Below, in pieces: positions 11,310 to 44,022 of a stretch of 64,000 nucleotides of DNA (position 1 is its first letter; each line of letters begins with the position of its first letter). Location of the stretch: assembly GCA_029706075.1 (NCBI GenBank), contig JAINUG010000131.1:558001-622000 (forward strand), given 5' to 3'. Position numbers and translations under genes: made by a program. Under the pieces are notes generated by a model that saw only the letters and a program-made list of their open reading frames with translations, did no database searches and had not been told where the DNA came from. Origin of the DNA: Aldrovandia affinis (lineage: Eukaryota > Chordata > Actinopteri > Notacanthiformes > Halosauridae).

Positions 11310-14007
11310 ATGGCAGAGGCGCAACAAGCTCGGGTTCAAACCGCAGTTGAGGAGATGGTTCAGGGTTTGGAACGGGACCATATCCGCAAAATGCAAGTAA
11401 GTTGTCTCGTTTTCTAACCTTAGGAAATGGTAATTGGTAGATTGCTTTTGCTTATCTTCCAGAGAAGCGACTAGATAGCCACCTAGTTAACGAATTTAAC
11501 GTGGTTTTAGGATTGAATGACTTGAACTGAATTGTTAGCTATGGCAGGGCCGTCTCTGCACATTTTGGTGCCCTAGGCGAGATTGGCATTTGGGTGCCCC
11601 CCCCCCATTTGATTCAAGACAAAAATGTTTTTTTCCCTCTTCTTTTTCCAATAAAATCACTTCTCAAACAAATCACTTACCAAAGTCTCCCTTAAACAGG
11701 GAGGATAAGAGAAAATGGTAAGAAAACTCACTTTTAACACAATTGTTAAAGTCTGGGGGCTTTTGCAAAAATGTGCTGAGTGTATCTGTACAGACAGGTA
11801 CAGTTATTAGCCTATTACAAGCAAAAGCAGCTGTAGGACAAACAACTTAAATCGACTTTTTGATGGATAGCTAGCCACATTATTATCACTGATATAATGT
11901 TGTAGCCTACTACTAATTTTGGTAGCCTAATAATAGGTAATAACTACAGGTCGGTACGAATAAGCTTCAAGCCAAAACGTGATGGTAACTCAGCATCAGC
12001 ATGCATTCATCCTTAAATCTGTATGAGTCTAGCAGTAGCTCTTAGCATCGCATTATCTAGCTAGCATTCGCTTGTTTATTACTTAGCTAGTTGGCTCCCT
12101 AGCCTCCTACAATAACACAGAAACACAACAAAACGGCATTTTGATGACATAGCCTACCTCTTAATTGGGCTCTCTTTTCCTCCTCCTTCCTCCGTTTTCT
12201 CCCCTGCACACCTGAAGGCTTGTGCCTTTTCAAAGTCATTGTGCAAATATAAAATCTGTCATCGATCTGATATCTATCTTGCGTCGCGCTGATGTTTGCT
12301 CTCTGCCTGACTGCATCAGTAGTGCGTGCCTTTCTGACCCCGTCACCTGCGCTTGACCCGACAGGCGACAGAACGTCTCTTGGGTTGCCTGTGATGCACG
12401 CACGTAACCCCCACTTTCAGCAAGCAGCCAGGCATCGTATCCCCCACCTCAGTAACAGCATCTCTGTCAAAGTGTAGGCCAGATTAAACATTGTGTGAGG
12501 AACAGAACAGGGGTGCAAAGTGTATTTCTTTTTGTTTATTTGTTCATTGGGAGGAAAGGAGAGGGCGCCCGCCAGCCACCAGCGATTTTTAGTTTTTTTG
12601 TGAGGGCGACCTGGCGCCCCTAGCCGACATGGTGCCCCAGGCAGCTGCCTGTATGGCTTAGACCAGGGGTCGGCAACCTGCGGCTCCGGAGCCGCATGCG
12701 GCTCTTTAAAAAGTATCCAATTGAATCGGGCGCAAAATTGGGCGCAAACTTTTTTTGGCGTAGCACCCCCCGTCGACAGAAAATCCGAGGGGCAATAATT
12801 ATTTTCGCGTTGCACCCCCGGTCCGTGAAATAAATGAACTGGTCGCACCTTTTTTCGTAGCACCCCCTGTCGACAAAAATTCCCAGTGTTTTCTTTTCCG
12901 TGGAAACCGGGTCCAAATGGCTCTTTGAGTGTTACGGGTTGCCGACCCCTGGCTTAGACGATGCATTAGCTAATATATAGTGTGTCCTTCAAATCCATTT
13001 TAGTTAGCAACAATCCATCACAGACAAACTGAGTCTGTCTCTAAGAGATTCACAATTCTGAATCCATCATGCAACCTGTAAAGTTCCACACAAGTGACTG
13101 CTTTTCTCCTTCGTCAGGGTCTGATGTTCCGGTGCAGTGCGGAATGTTGCGAGCGTTCGTCGGACTCCATGTCCCAGGTGCACCAGTGTATTGAGCGCTG
13201 CCACACCCCTTTGGCACAGGCACAAAGTCTGGTTACCACCGAGCTGGAGAGGTTCCAAGTAAGAGTACTCACAAGGCACTGTTACTTTTGTTGATTCAGA
13301 GAGTGTGTCCTAGTTGGCACAATAATCTGGCCAGGACTTAAGGGCATAAGTTGTGCATCTTTCTGTTATTGGAAAGGCAGTAGTAGTATAAGTATGCATG
13401 GCAATGTTACCAGTAGTAGTTTTGCCTTTCAGCTCATTGGTCATGGCCCACACCACCTAGATTTAGATGCTGAATGGATGAAATAAGGTACTCAAGGCCT
13501 GTAAGATACTTAAGGGTGTCTGTGAAGTATATTTATCCAAGTCTGTTGTAAACAGCTGTGTGCTTAAAGCCTGCTAATTTGATCTAGCTGGTTGGCTAAT
13601 TAAACTACATTTAGTTGTCTAATCAAAAGCAGGATCAGTTTAGGTATGTGATCAGCCCATAGAGAACCCATTCTCTAATGGGTTAGTGACCGATCCGCAC
13701 ATTGTAATGACTAGGTAACTTTTTCTGTTTGGAATAAGGATTTAAGAATAACATAGTACTAGTTTAAAAAAAAAAAAAAAAAAAGGTCAGAATGAGTCTT
13801 CAAACCAAACCCCCTCAGGACCGGCTGGCTCGCTGCACCATGCATTGCAACGACAAGGCGAAGGATCTCTTCGATTCCGGGGCCAAGGAGCCGGTCGTTC
13901 GCACCCTAATGGAGAACTGTGTGGGAAGCTGCGTGGACGACCACGTCAACCTGCTGCCCAGCATGACCCGCAAACTGAAGGACAGCCTGAGCGGGATACC
14001 GCAGTGA
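11310..14007 (+). CDS. FAM136A: FAM136A, complete, three exons
   Basis: The coding exons are 11310-11396 (29 codons), 13118-13258 (47 codons) and 13819-14007 (62 codons plus TGA). All junctions are phase 0 with gtaagt/gtaaga donors and cag acceptors. The product is 138 residues, the same length as the human protein. The start is fixed by a good context (aaggcATGGca) and the family N-terminus [20 protein letters not shown]136A is a small mitochondrial intermembrane-space protein with paired cysteine motifs; here they are [11 protein letters not shown] and [10 protein letters not shown] in exon 2, and [12 protein letters not shown] and [11 protein letters not shown] in exon 3, as in the twin-CX3C family. 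All expected cysteines are present and the reading frame is intact. Intron 1 contains nested hAT repeats. Intron 2 ends near an A18 run at 13767. The gene converges on GMCL1. Confidence 0.97.
11545..12967. mobile_element. hAT-like repeat in FAM136A intron 1, host of a nested MITE
   Basis: The left end cagggccgtctctgc... with 'ggtgccctaggcgag' and the right part 'ggcgcccctagccgacatgg' / 'tgccccaggcagctgcctgt' are paired sub-terminal phrases of a widespread fish hAT-type repeat whose termini read CAGGGCCG. The right terminus is interrupted by the 288-bp MITE at 12664-12951. The last bases of the outer element (gacg) continue after it. No transposase frame was recognised inside, so it is a non-autonomous or decayed copy. 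The outer target duplication is not clear. Confidence 0.55.
12664..12951. mobile_element. hAT MITE, 288 bp, with 8-bp target duplication
   Basis: The terminal inverted repeats are perfect: caggggtcggcaacc at the left and ggttgccgacccctg at the right. The flanks are identical 8-mers, gcttagac (12656-12663 and 12952-12959), the hAT hallmark. The sub-terminal segment (tgcggctccggagccgcatg) is itself palindromic. There is no coding capacity; it depends on a hAT transposase supplied elsewhere. Confidence 0.93.
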
Positions 14008-16229
14008 GGGGAGGAAGGGGGCTTCCGGATGTTCATACAGGCAGGAACACATAGCCACACTCGGTGATCAACCGAAGACCGGCAAACTGATCGATGGGAA
14101 GCCTGCAAAAATGTTTTGAATGAGCTTAATGGTACAGGCACAGAGTGACACAGGAGGATAGTTGACTGACTCGGGATAACGCGCTGGAGCAACAGTCGGC
14201 CCTGAAGGGGCGGGTTGCATTTGTGTTGGGTCGATTTGCTCAGCAGACGTGTACTGGTGGACCTTCTGTTGAGCAAATCGTCTTGCAAGAACCAGCACAT
14301 ACACAATACAATTTAGAGAAATTGTGAAGCATGCATGTGTACAACACACATACTGAAAACATTAATCTGGACAAAAGATTGATAGAAACAACTTGTGAAC
14401 GGTGTCCATTTGTTCGTTGTGTTATTGCAGTCACACAATGAAGGTATAACAGCGTGATCTATTACACTGCATCATAGACTGTATACTGAAGTCTGCTGTC
14501 TGATAATTTAGGTCAGTTGTCAGGGTCTGTAGGCATATCAATTAATGGGTTATTCTTAAGAATGGGCATAAGTTCCAGATAAATTATAACTGCAATGCTG
14601 CAATTATATGTGTAGTTTTATAGGGGTACTCCAGCAAAAATCTAAATTTGTTGACCTTTAACGTAGCACTCTGCATTCTTTCCTCTTTGTCTTGAATTGT
14701 ACTGTGAAATGTTGCTGTGTTTAATTAACCCTGAGACAAACTTGTTATTGCTTGGAGGTTTACACCGCCTACCTGGCTCTGGAAAGCAGCCAATTCTCTA
14801 GTGTCATTATTTTAGCTATTTTACATTCTCTCCCCAAATTATATTCAAAATGCACACTTTTTTGGTGTCCTGTGGTCGAGGGGCTTCCACTGTAAAACGG
14901 AATGTGCCAAAAGGGAAGTGTATACATTCAGAATTGGTTGATATACCTAGTTGGATAGGACATTTAAGCAAGCATTCCTATGAACAGGATACTGCTGAGA
15001 GCTTGTCATGTTTAACTTCCCCAGTTTGGTCTGGAGATGAGACATGAAATAACATGTATTGTTCTGGTTGTTCATAAATGTAAAGAACTGCAAATTACTT
15101 TTTGGTGGAGCTCGCCTATGACTTCTGTTTGTTTCACTAAAATCCACATATGCAAAATACAAAAAAATGTCAACAATTTTAGTGGTATATTGGACCATTT
15201 TGACAGATGTTCAAAAATAATATGGTTGGTGCACCCTTAAAGTAGCAGTGGTGACATTGTGAGTGAATGCCTTACGTTTTCAAGAGTACTTATATACTCA
15301 CATACATACAGGCATAATCACATAAGATGATCTCCCAAATTGGAATTCATTGAATATTTAAGTGACACTTTCAGCATGTTCAGAATTTATATTTATTCAT
15401 TTACCCTGGTTCTCTTCAACAAAATTTCCTCATTGTAATGCTTTTAAAAAAGTGCACTGTACCATGTTTTGTCTTTCAATTATTTTTGTTTTCATAATAA
15501 ATGAAAGATTTAAATTAAATTCAATATACCATATTTTGATGCATTCAAAGGTAGGACTACCTGATTATATGGCTGATACTGGAGATTTGTTGTTGATTGT
15601 CTCTGACCTTGGAAATACTTTAATCTAACAAGGTTGGACCAAAATGCATCATATAAACAGAAACTAATCAAAGTGTTTTTTAACACAATGGGCTGACACG
15701 AGCTCGTCGCAGGTACAGAAAGCTTCTCTGCATGTATCGGATTAATGGTCCACAGCTGTGCAGGGTCCATCTCGAAGGAGGCCGTTTGCTTGCCTCTAGT
15801 CAATGTCGGTCCCGGGGTAGTGGCTGGTCCTGTAGTTGCAGGTGGGGGAGGGTAATTCAATCAATGGAGGATACAAATTTAGAGGAAAAAAACTGGAAAA
15901 AAACTGGAACAAAAACCTGAAGGTCTCAAAAATGAATGGTGGGATAAACCGAAATGCACAAAGACTACCACATACATCAGCTGGCAGTGCATAAAGAAGT
16001 ACCCCTATCAAACTCCTGACTTTCCAGAGTTTTATAGTCCATATTTGTGCAGTAGTGGATGAAACCACTGGTTGATGATTGATTCAGTTAATCGGTACAT
16101 TGCAGACCTTAAGGGGCAGTCTTGTCATTTTTTTTTGGAGCAATGATAAGAGATCAGTTGATTGAAAAAACATAGGAATCTCTCACTTAACCTGTTGCTG
16201 CCAGTCTGTAATTCTAGCGCTGCATTGCA
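14008..16229. other. FAM136A 3' UTR and unassigned intergenic sequence
   Basis: The sequence directly after the FAM136A stop is its 3' untranslated region. The nearest plus-strand AATAAA that I noticed is near 15496, so the transcript end is uncertain. Nothing coding was recognised up to 16230. Around 15690-16080 GC content is higher and several short frames exist, but none shows a known domain. Confidence 0.4.
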
Positions 16230-17178
16230 ATGAATGAGGCCTCAGTCCAGTCAGGGACTCCAACGATGTGGCTCCAGCCATGTGGAAACTGTGGCTCCAG
16301 CCAGGACCGTCCCAAGGCCTCTGACCGCTCTGCCCGTGGGCACACATGCAGACGATGCCAAATACTAAATCACTTTGTGAAGTGGTGTAGACCAGCTCCA
16401 AGAGGAGCTAGTCCGAGACCCTGCCCCATATCTCATCAGTGGAAGGACGGGATCATCGCCCCCATCCCCGCTCCAAACGCTGGCCTGGCCCACTCACCCA
16501 ACACATCCAGCTTGGTGTCTAGTGAAATTCACAATGTCCCACGTCACCAGTGCCTTCTGGTTGTCGCATACGACTTGCATTCAAAGTGGCCAGAGGGTAC
16601 TCCCATAGGCATTGTTACATCTGGTGCCATTGGTTTTCTTGAGACACTAGCCCGTTGGTGTTTGCCCTAAACCCTGTCCACAGACAACAGGCCCAAGTTT
16701 GTCTCTTCTGACTTTACCTCTTACATTCAGAGCAAAGAAATCAAGCACATCAGGATGGCCTTCTACCAATCTCAGGACAATACATGGGAGAGAGGTTCAA
16801 TCAGAACAAGAAAAATGGTTTCAGGGTTCATCTCCTCAGGGTTTCTCCTTCCCAGAAGCTTTCTCACAGACCCTATTGCATTACATGGCAACTCACCATG
16901 CTACCACTGGGATCTTCTGCTGAACTGATGCTGAGAAGTGAGCTACAGCTACCTTTGCACAGACTGTCTGCATTGCCAAACCAGCTGGCCCAGCTGTTCA
17001 GACAGCAGTGCATCATCAACAGAGGAATGCTCAGGAGATGTATAACAAACGGAAGAGGGCACGGCTTCCTGACAGATTGGGTGAGTGTACACGACACAGG
17101 CAAGCTCCACTCCTGGTCAACGCCCTGTCGAGTTGTAAGGCTAATTGTTCCAGCAACTTTCAAAATGCATGTCTTGCA
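16230..17178 (+). pseudogene. Degraded Ty3/gypsy-type gag-pol remnant
   Basis: At about 16285-16385 the frame reads CGNCGSSQDRPKASD then GHTCRRCQILNHFVKWCR, a zinc-knuckle-like cysteine/histidine cluster of retroelement gag-pol. From about 16545 it reads LLVVAYDLHSKWPEGTPIGI, then after a stop TLSTDNRPKFVSSDFTSYIQ and EIKHIRMAFYQ. These are the strand elements and the D-N-G-like region of a gypsy integrase core. Further on, HATTGIF and AELMLRSELQLP (in a different frame) match the integrase C-terminal region. Several stops and frameshifts separate the pieces, and the region between knuckle and integrase is missing. The element is truncated by the assembly gap. Confidence 0.75.
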
Positions 17179-17278
17179 NNNNNNNNNNNNNNNNNNNNNN
17201 NNNNNNNNNNNNNNNNNNNNNNNNNNNNNNNNNNNNNNNNNNNNNNNNNNNNNNNNNNNNNNNNNNNNNNNNNNNNNN
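17179..17278. other. Assembly gap (100 N)
   Basis: Exactly 100 unknown bases, the usual placeholder for a gap of unspecified size. A gypsy remnant lies on its left and a hAT remnant on its right, so the gap probably hides repeat sequence. Confidence 0.99.
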
Positions 17279-17517
17279 AAAGCTGCTAGATTTCTTTCAG
17301 AGGAAACAAAAAGTTTTACAAGGACAGAAAACCGTGCTTAAAACTGCAACAGCAGCAAACGAACGGGGGCTACAGGCTTCATTTGTCGTCGCTATATGTT
17401 TCTGAACTAAAGTTTTTCAGCGTTGTAATTGCACCATTGCATCATTTATGTATGGGGTCGCGATTTTTTCCCACCCATGAAATGGGGTCGTGGAGTAAAA
17501 AAGTTTGAGAAACCCTG
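17279..17517 (+). mobile_element. hAT (ZBED-type) transposase remnant and 3' terminus
   Basis: The frame after the gap reads LLDFFQRKQKVLQGQKTVLK then TATAANERGLQASFVVAI. This matches the conserved segment just upstream of the hAT catalytic domain in ZBED-like transposases (family knowledge). About 40 bases later the sequence ggggtcgtggagtaaaaaag, then tttgagaaaccctg, is a hAT terminal inverted repeat read outward. The coding part between them is deleted. The left end is lost in the gap. Confidence 0.7.
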
Positions 17518-17784
17518 ATCTATATTAACATACATACAAAAATGTAATATTTAATCTAATGCCAACTGGTTTGTATGGCTCAATTAAGCATTGGTGAAAA
17601 CAAAACATCTGGCTAATAAACTGGGGTGGGGAGAGGGATTTCCAGTAACACATCACTATTAAACCTAAATGACCCAACATTGGGTAGTGCATTAATTAAA
17701 CTTAGGTGTATTTTAGTTTTAAATGATGCAATTATATAACCAACACATAAAAAACAGTACAGTAACTATAAACATCTGGTTCTG

Positions 17785-18378
17785 TATGTCTCAGTAAGTA
17801 GAGCATGGCGCTGATAACGCTTAGGTTGCAGGTTCGATTCCCACTGTAACCACGGTGTGGAAGGTGTCGGTCTAGGCAGGGGGATCGGGATGATTGACGG
17901 CCACAGCTACTGGCAGGGCAGCTAGGGCACACAGCTGTGCAGCATTATCTAATCATACCTGTGTGCTTAAAACGGCTCTGCGCTCACAGTAGGGGCTGGA
18001 TCTAGGAGCGGAGAGCTGAGAGAGACGACTGCAAAGAAAACCGACAGAAAAGTCTAAACCTGTGTGTTAGCGGTGTGTTGTGCCGAAACAGCAATTCTTT
18101 GATTTAGTTTGTAACTTCGGTTTGTCGTTTTAGTCCAGAACCCGTAAGGGGGAAGGTCAAATACCTTTTGTTTATTATTTACTGTTGTCAGAAGTCGAAC
18201 CAGCTCTCTCCCTCTCTGAGTGAATAATCAATAAAACGCCGGTCTGCCGGCCGATAACTCCACACCCTGCGTCCTGCTGTTCTGTTCCTATCCAGGTTGT
18301 GTCGCCCGGCACGTGACGCATATACACAGAGAGAGATATGCATTCACTACTGTACGTCGCTTTGTATAAAAGCTTCAT
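17785..18378 (+). mobile_element. tRNA-derived SINE split by an LTR
   Basis: The left piece (about 17785-17848) has a tRNA-like A box (cagtaagtagagcatgg) and B box (ggttcgattcc). The right piece (about 18324-18378) continues with the expected SINE body and tail, actgtacgtcgctttgtata. Between them sits an LTR-like insert. The two halves abut as one SINE when the insert is removed. It is not a functional tRNA gene: the anticodon arm does not close properly and the sequence runs on into a SINE body. Confidence 0.65.
17849..18323 (+). mobile_element. Solo LTR inserted in a SINE
   Basis: The insert begins tgtaaccacggtgtgg and ends near ggcacgtgacgca, compatible with TG...CA LTR ends. A polyadenylation signal (caataaaacgcc) lies about 90 bases before the right end, as in an R-U5 boundary. 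No internal domain is present. The exact right boundary and the target duplication could not be fixed. The interruption of a recognisable SINE supports insertion. Confidence 0.55.
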
Positions 18379-19321
18379 GTTATGTTATAAACTATAGACT
18401 TGGTATTAGTAAACAGGACAGCATTTTCACTTGAACACAAAATGGTTGATTTAATAAAAAATGTAAAACAAGTGTAACCAACAAACACGTTTTTTATAAA
18501 ATGTATATATACACCAAAACTTACAACAAAAATATACACATTACCCAAAATGTTGTTTCTCCCCAAACTACTTTAGTCCAAAATAAATGTCAAACCTCTT
18601 AGATCGGGGAGTAAATGGACGGTTCACAATGTAACAGGCATACATTAACATCCACGGAAATGGCATAAAACCCCACTTGTATTACAACCATGAAAATTCC
18701 AAAGGTTTAGTAAGAAGATGTACATACAGTGTACTGCGTGTAACCTTATCCAAAAAAATTAAGCATCACAGGGATTTGACCCTAAAGCACTTACTCAATA
18801 GGCTATGATGTCAGTCTTGCTCATTAGATGCAGTTGTGAGTCACACTTAGTTTACATTGAACTTAATTTAGTTCTTTTGAAAATATTTGCGATAATTAAT
18901 CAAATTAATATTTCATAAAGAAAATCTTTGCATTCTTGTTATTAATACCTAGAAATGAAGTTGCCATAACTGCGTATAATAATAAACATTGCCAATAATA
19001 TGAACAAAAAGTCAAGGAAAAAAACAAAAACGTTTTTATAAAAAGACAATGAAAACTTTCCATGTTGTCAACAGCTCAGTTCAGGCCAGAAGAAGAGTAA
19101 CGTCACTTGAGGCACGCACAGCTGAATGGCTCAAAGCCTACAGTCCTGGTGGTTTTGAAAGAGGGCTTGGTCGTTTTGGTCTCTGTTTTCGTGCATTTGT
19201 TTTTGCACAATGATGCAGGTTGGAGTGTGATGGGGCGTAGGGTGAAAGGACCCTCCTCTGAGGCCGTCGCATTGCCTGGGAGCCGGATTTGGCTGACAGG
19301 GGGGGCCTGACGGGGGCGAGG
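18379..19321 (-). other. Probable GMCL1 3' untranslated region
   Basis: This lies directly downstream of the GMCL1 stop codon on the minus strand and is AT-rich, with no recognised repeat. A minus-strand ATTAAA near 18446 is a possible polyadenylation signal, but the transcript end cannot be fixed from sequence. Confidence 0.4.
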
Positions 19322-40432
<21,111 letters not shown>

Positions 40433-40959
40433 TTCACCAACTGCACAACACCAATGGGAAGCCAACACCACAGGCAACATCGTCAATGCACTTGATAGGG
40501 GTGAGAAATCTCACCAGAAGCAAACTGCTCCAGCCTGCATCTTACAAGTAGGCTCATGTGATAGCACAGTATTCATATGGGCATATTGACAAAATCACCT
40601 CATATTTTATTTTCAAATAGACTTAGCATCAGCATAATATCTGCATGTAAAGGCCTCTACATGTCAGGTTTATGGCCCTAGACTACCAAGAAAGGGAAAT
40701 TGTTGGGGGCTAAATAATATTCCTTACTGTACAAGATAAGCATGCTGTAGCAATGGCCCTTTCCGGCATTCACTCTTGAGTATGCAGGGAAACAAAATAA
40801 ATACAGGAAAGCAATGGAGCTTGCCATCTTCACTAAAAACAATAGGGCTCTGGAATGGTGCATGGTGTATCACTCGTGCTTGATGTGTGTGGGCTGCATA
40901 ATTGGCCATAGCCAAGGAAGGGAGGATTCCAGTCACCAGGGTAACCCTTACATCAATTA

Positions 40960-41090
40960 CTCTAGTCTTTTTAGTTTTTATTTAACCTTTATTTAACCAG
41001 GCAAGCCATTAAGAACAAATTCTTATTTACAATGGAATTTGCCATTAAGAACAAATTCTTATTTACAAGTCAGGCTAGTTCAGAAAAAAA
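40960..41090. repeat. Dispersed repeat with internal duplication
   Basis: The phrase tttatttaacctttatttaa, ccaggcaagccattaagaac, aaattcttatttaca is a common fish repeat end. A unit of about 35 bases (gccattaagaacaaattctt atttaca) is directly duplicated at about 41006 and 41041. No coding content was seen. Confidence 0.6.
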
Positions 41091-42591
41091 GGGTCCCCTG
41101 ACTTTTCAGATGCACATGCTAATCATAGGCCCTAGCGAACTGACTTCGCAGTGTAGTAATGGGAAAATTGGAAAACAGCATCAGGCAAATGAATGGGTCT
41201 CCAGCAGCCTTTGTTTAATTAGACTGAAGTGTTGCCCAAACTGTGCGTTTCCTGTGTACCTCAGTGGAGATAGGTATTAATGAGCCTAAACTCATGTATC
41301 ATGCATCCATGAAACGTTCTGAAATCTGAAAGGATGCAATCTTTCACCAGAATATTTCAGTGGGTGAGAGTGACCTGAGAATAGAGAAGGAGGTTCTCAA
41401 CCTCGTTCCTAGGCACACTGTGTATGCTGGGTTTTGTTACAGCCAAACTCTTTATCAATTAAAAAATGTAACCTCTTTCTAAAGGAATCACGTGTCATAT
41501 AGCACATGAGAATGAGCGCATTCGTTGATCTGAATGAATGATTTAAAGTCCTGGCATATGAATATAGGACATTTATTGTTCATGGGATGCACAGGACGTC
41601 CTTCCCTGTTTCAGTTTACTTCTTTATATCGATCAGCAATCAAGCTACCCTGTGCCACCACTTCAGAAAAGCTGTCAATAGTTATTTGTAGGGGGAAACT
41701 AGTTTTTCGTAAACTGTTAGTTTGTCAACCCCGCCAATTCATACTGACGTGAGGAACCTTGTAAAGGGGTGGGTTGTTGGAACAATGCAGCAATCTGATC
41801 TCTTTACAATATCAACAAATATTGCATGTGCATTTAATAACGCGTTATTATGCATCACAACAGCAACATTAGCAACTAACGTTATAAACTTGCTAGCTGG
41901 CGGCTTTTATTCAAACCCAAGACAGTTGCCGATTCCCCGCTATACTAGCTAGCTAACACTACATACTAAAATATAGTCAATGATGATACAAAATACTAAT
42001 AAATGAATACCTTCGTGTATAGTGTAATTGCTTCAATGATGTTACAATGACGTTAGCTGGCTAACCTGCGTTTTGGCTGTGATCACTTAAGTTCCAGGTC
42101 ATAATGTTTTCATGATGCCCGCAGTCTTAAATGGCCAACCCACAAAGACAGCCTGATTAACTGCTTGATGTTGGTGGTTAACATTACGTTAGCTAACATT
42201 AGATAGTTAGCTAGAGACATTAACGTTAATACAGTTCTAGCTAACTTATTAGCAACTGAGACACACAGATGCTTAAAAGCACCTGAGATTTAAGGTTAGC
42301 TATCTTTCAGCTGTGTTTAGTTAGCGGAGTGGCTACACGCTAACGTACAGTATCACCAGCTATAAATATAGTACTGTACCGTCATGTAAAAGATAACATT
42401 CACGTTACCAACGAATCACAACAGAGGCAAGCACGCCGAATATAAACTCGGCTACACACTTTCTTTTAGGTTGTAGCCTACAGCAATTAGAACATTTTGC
42501 TAATTAGATTATTAGATATAGTTAGACCGCCAGCTAGCTATAGTTACTAGTTATGTTTTGGGGGAAAACATCTGAAAAGGGTTTCACTTAC

Positions 42592-42690
42592 ATTTCTACG
42601 CCCAAGCGGTTTCCATTTCTCCACAACACAAAGCCACGCTTCCGCTAAACGACATGACGCAACCAGTAGACGCCGTCAGCCGAAAACATG
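42592..42690 (-). promoter_or_regulatory. Probable GMCL1 promoter and 5' non-coding exon
   Basis: On the minus strand, ggaaaccgcttgggcgtaga then aat|gtaagtg provides a strong splice donor at 42591. The first coding exon has an acceptor at 40442-40441 (gttgtgcag|ttggtgaaATGGGC), eight bases before the start codon. The simplest reading is a short non-coding exon here joined to the coding exon. The upstream sequence contains ETS-like cttccgct (about 42640) and lacks a TATA box. The transcription start is not defined. Confidence 0.5.
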
Positions 42691-42954
42691 TCTACAAGAC
42701 CGGCCAATAGAAACACTTATTCTTCTTTCTTGTGTTATTTTGGTGCGGTTGCTGTAATTTCATCACGTTTTGTGCATTGCGCCACCAACTGGATTGGAGT
42801 GTGGTGCGGAGAACCACAGTTTGCACTACATGCAGTGCTACAGGCAACTGAGTCCCAGCTGGGCGCTAATTGTGACACATCTTCTGGGGAAAATTTAACT
42901 TTTTCTCTGAGCAATTGTATTAGTATTAATTGTATTATTAGTATTGTATAAACA

Positions 42955-43013
42955 AAACTTTTTCTTTGCTCATATTTATCAAGGGTGTGAATAATTTTGG
43001 AGGGGACCGTACT
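42955..43013 (-). mobile_element. Tc1-like terminal scrap
   Basis: The sequence gggtgtgaataattttggag then gggaccgtactg is the right terminal repeat of the Tc1 family whose other end is at 9440. No transposase is attached. Confidence 0.55.
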
Positions 43014-43099
43014 GCCCCAGAGAACTACACAGGCCTGTCATTTACTCAAATATCCTGTTTATTCTGTTTATTCAGTTCATCAATTGTTCCTCTAAAATA

Positions 43100-43905
43100 T
43101 CAGTATCTTAAGGGATATCCAATGTGGTTTTTTTCAGGGGGAGGTCATGCCTAACAAACCTTCTGAACATCTTTGAGAAAGCTACAAATTGTTTAAAATT
43201 TAACCAGGCTTATGATATATTATTTGACAAAGTACCACACGAGAGGCTCATTGTCTAAATATATTTAATAGAAATTGTAGGAGTTATTTCAGAGTGGGGT
43301 TTGAAATTGGCTGCAAGGTAGAATACAAACAGTAACAGTAAGATGGATCATATCTGACCTAGGTGCTGTGGGCAGTGAAGTCCCATAAGGATCAGTGCTG
43401 GGACCTCTGATTTTCCTTATTTACATAAATGAATTCTACTAAAGTAATCCAAGATTATTTAAAATCCAGATGTGGGCAGAAACCTGGCAGATGACATCCA
43501 ATATAGATCAATATGAAGTTCTACCTGTGGGAAACAAATTTAAGACAGGAGTATTTTATGGGAGGAGCAAAAATATGTGATCAATTTGAAAAAGACTTGG
43601 GAGTAGTATTTGATCAAAGTCTATCAGGATCTAAGCATTGTGCTGTAGCAGTTAAAATGGTTGCTGGGATATTTAACAAAATGTATTGCGCATAAATCAA
43701 ACAAGGTAATGGCTTAGGGTATATAAGGCCTTTGTTTACCCTCATTTAGAGTACTGTGGGTAGTTCTGGCCTGGACATAACACTATAAGAAAGATATAGA
43801 AGCTCTTGGAAAAAGTACAAAGAAGGGCATCTAAATTGTTTCCTGGAAGGGGTGCTGCCAGGAATCCTATGCTCCATTAAAATATATGATAGGCTCTCCT
43901 AGCCT
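43100..43905 (+). pseudogene. CR1-like LINE reverse transcriptase remnant
   Basis: The pieces FNQAYDILFDKVPHERLIV, then 'cccataaggatcagtgctgg' (the G-V-P-Q-G-S-V-L-G region, broken by a stop), then about 43735-43850 'YPHLEYCG*FWPGHNTIRKI' and KLLEKVQRRASKLFPG are in the order of a CR1/L2-type reverse transcriptase and its C-terminal region. Many stops and frameshifts are present. It lies between GMCL1 and LMBRD2. Confidence 0.7.
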
Positions 43906-44022
43906 ATTGATGACATTGGAGCTACCTTTGTTGACAAACAGAAGCTGCCTTTGCCGATAAACATGTCAAAATAACTGGAACTATGGATAAAACATAGCCA
44001 TACTTAACATGTAAAGAAAGAA

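Noticed and set aside
12417-12863. 148-residue minus-strand frame
   Set aside because: It runs across the junction of two hAT-type repeats and shows no transposase or other domain.
16230-17178. Possible intact retroviral-type gene
   Set aside because: Integrase and zinc-knuckle motifs are separated by stops, frameshifts and a large deletion; it is a dead remnant.
17786-17848. tRNA-like sequence with A and B boxes
   Set aside because: The arms do not form a full cloverleaf, and the sequence continues into a SINE body after the inserted LTR; it is a SINE head, not a tRNA gene.
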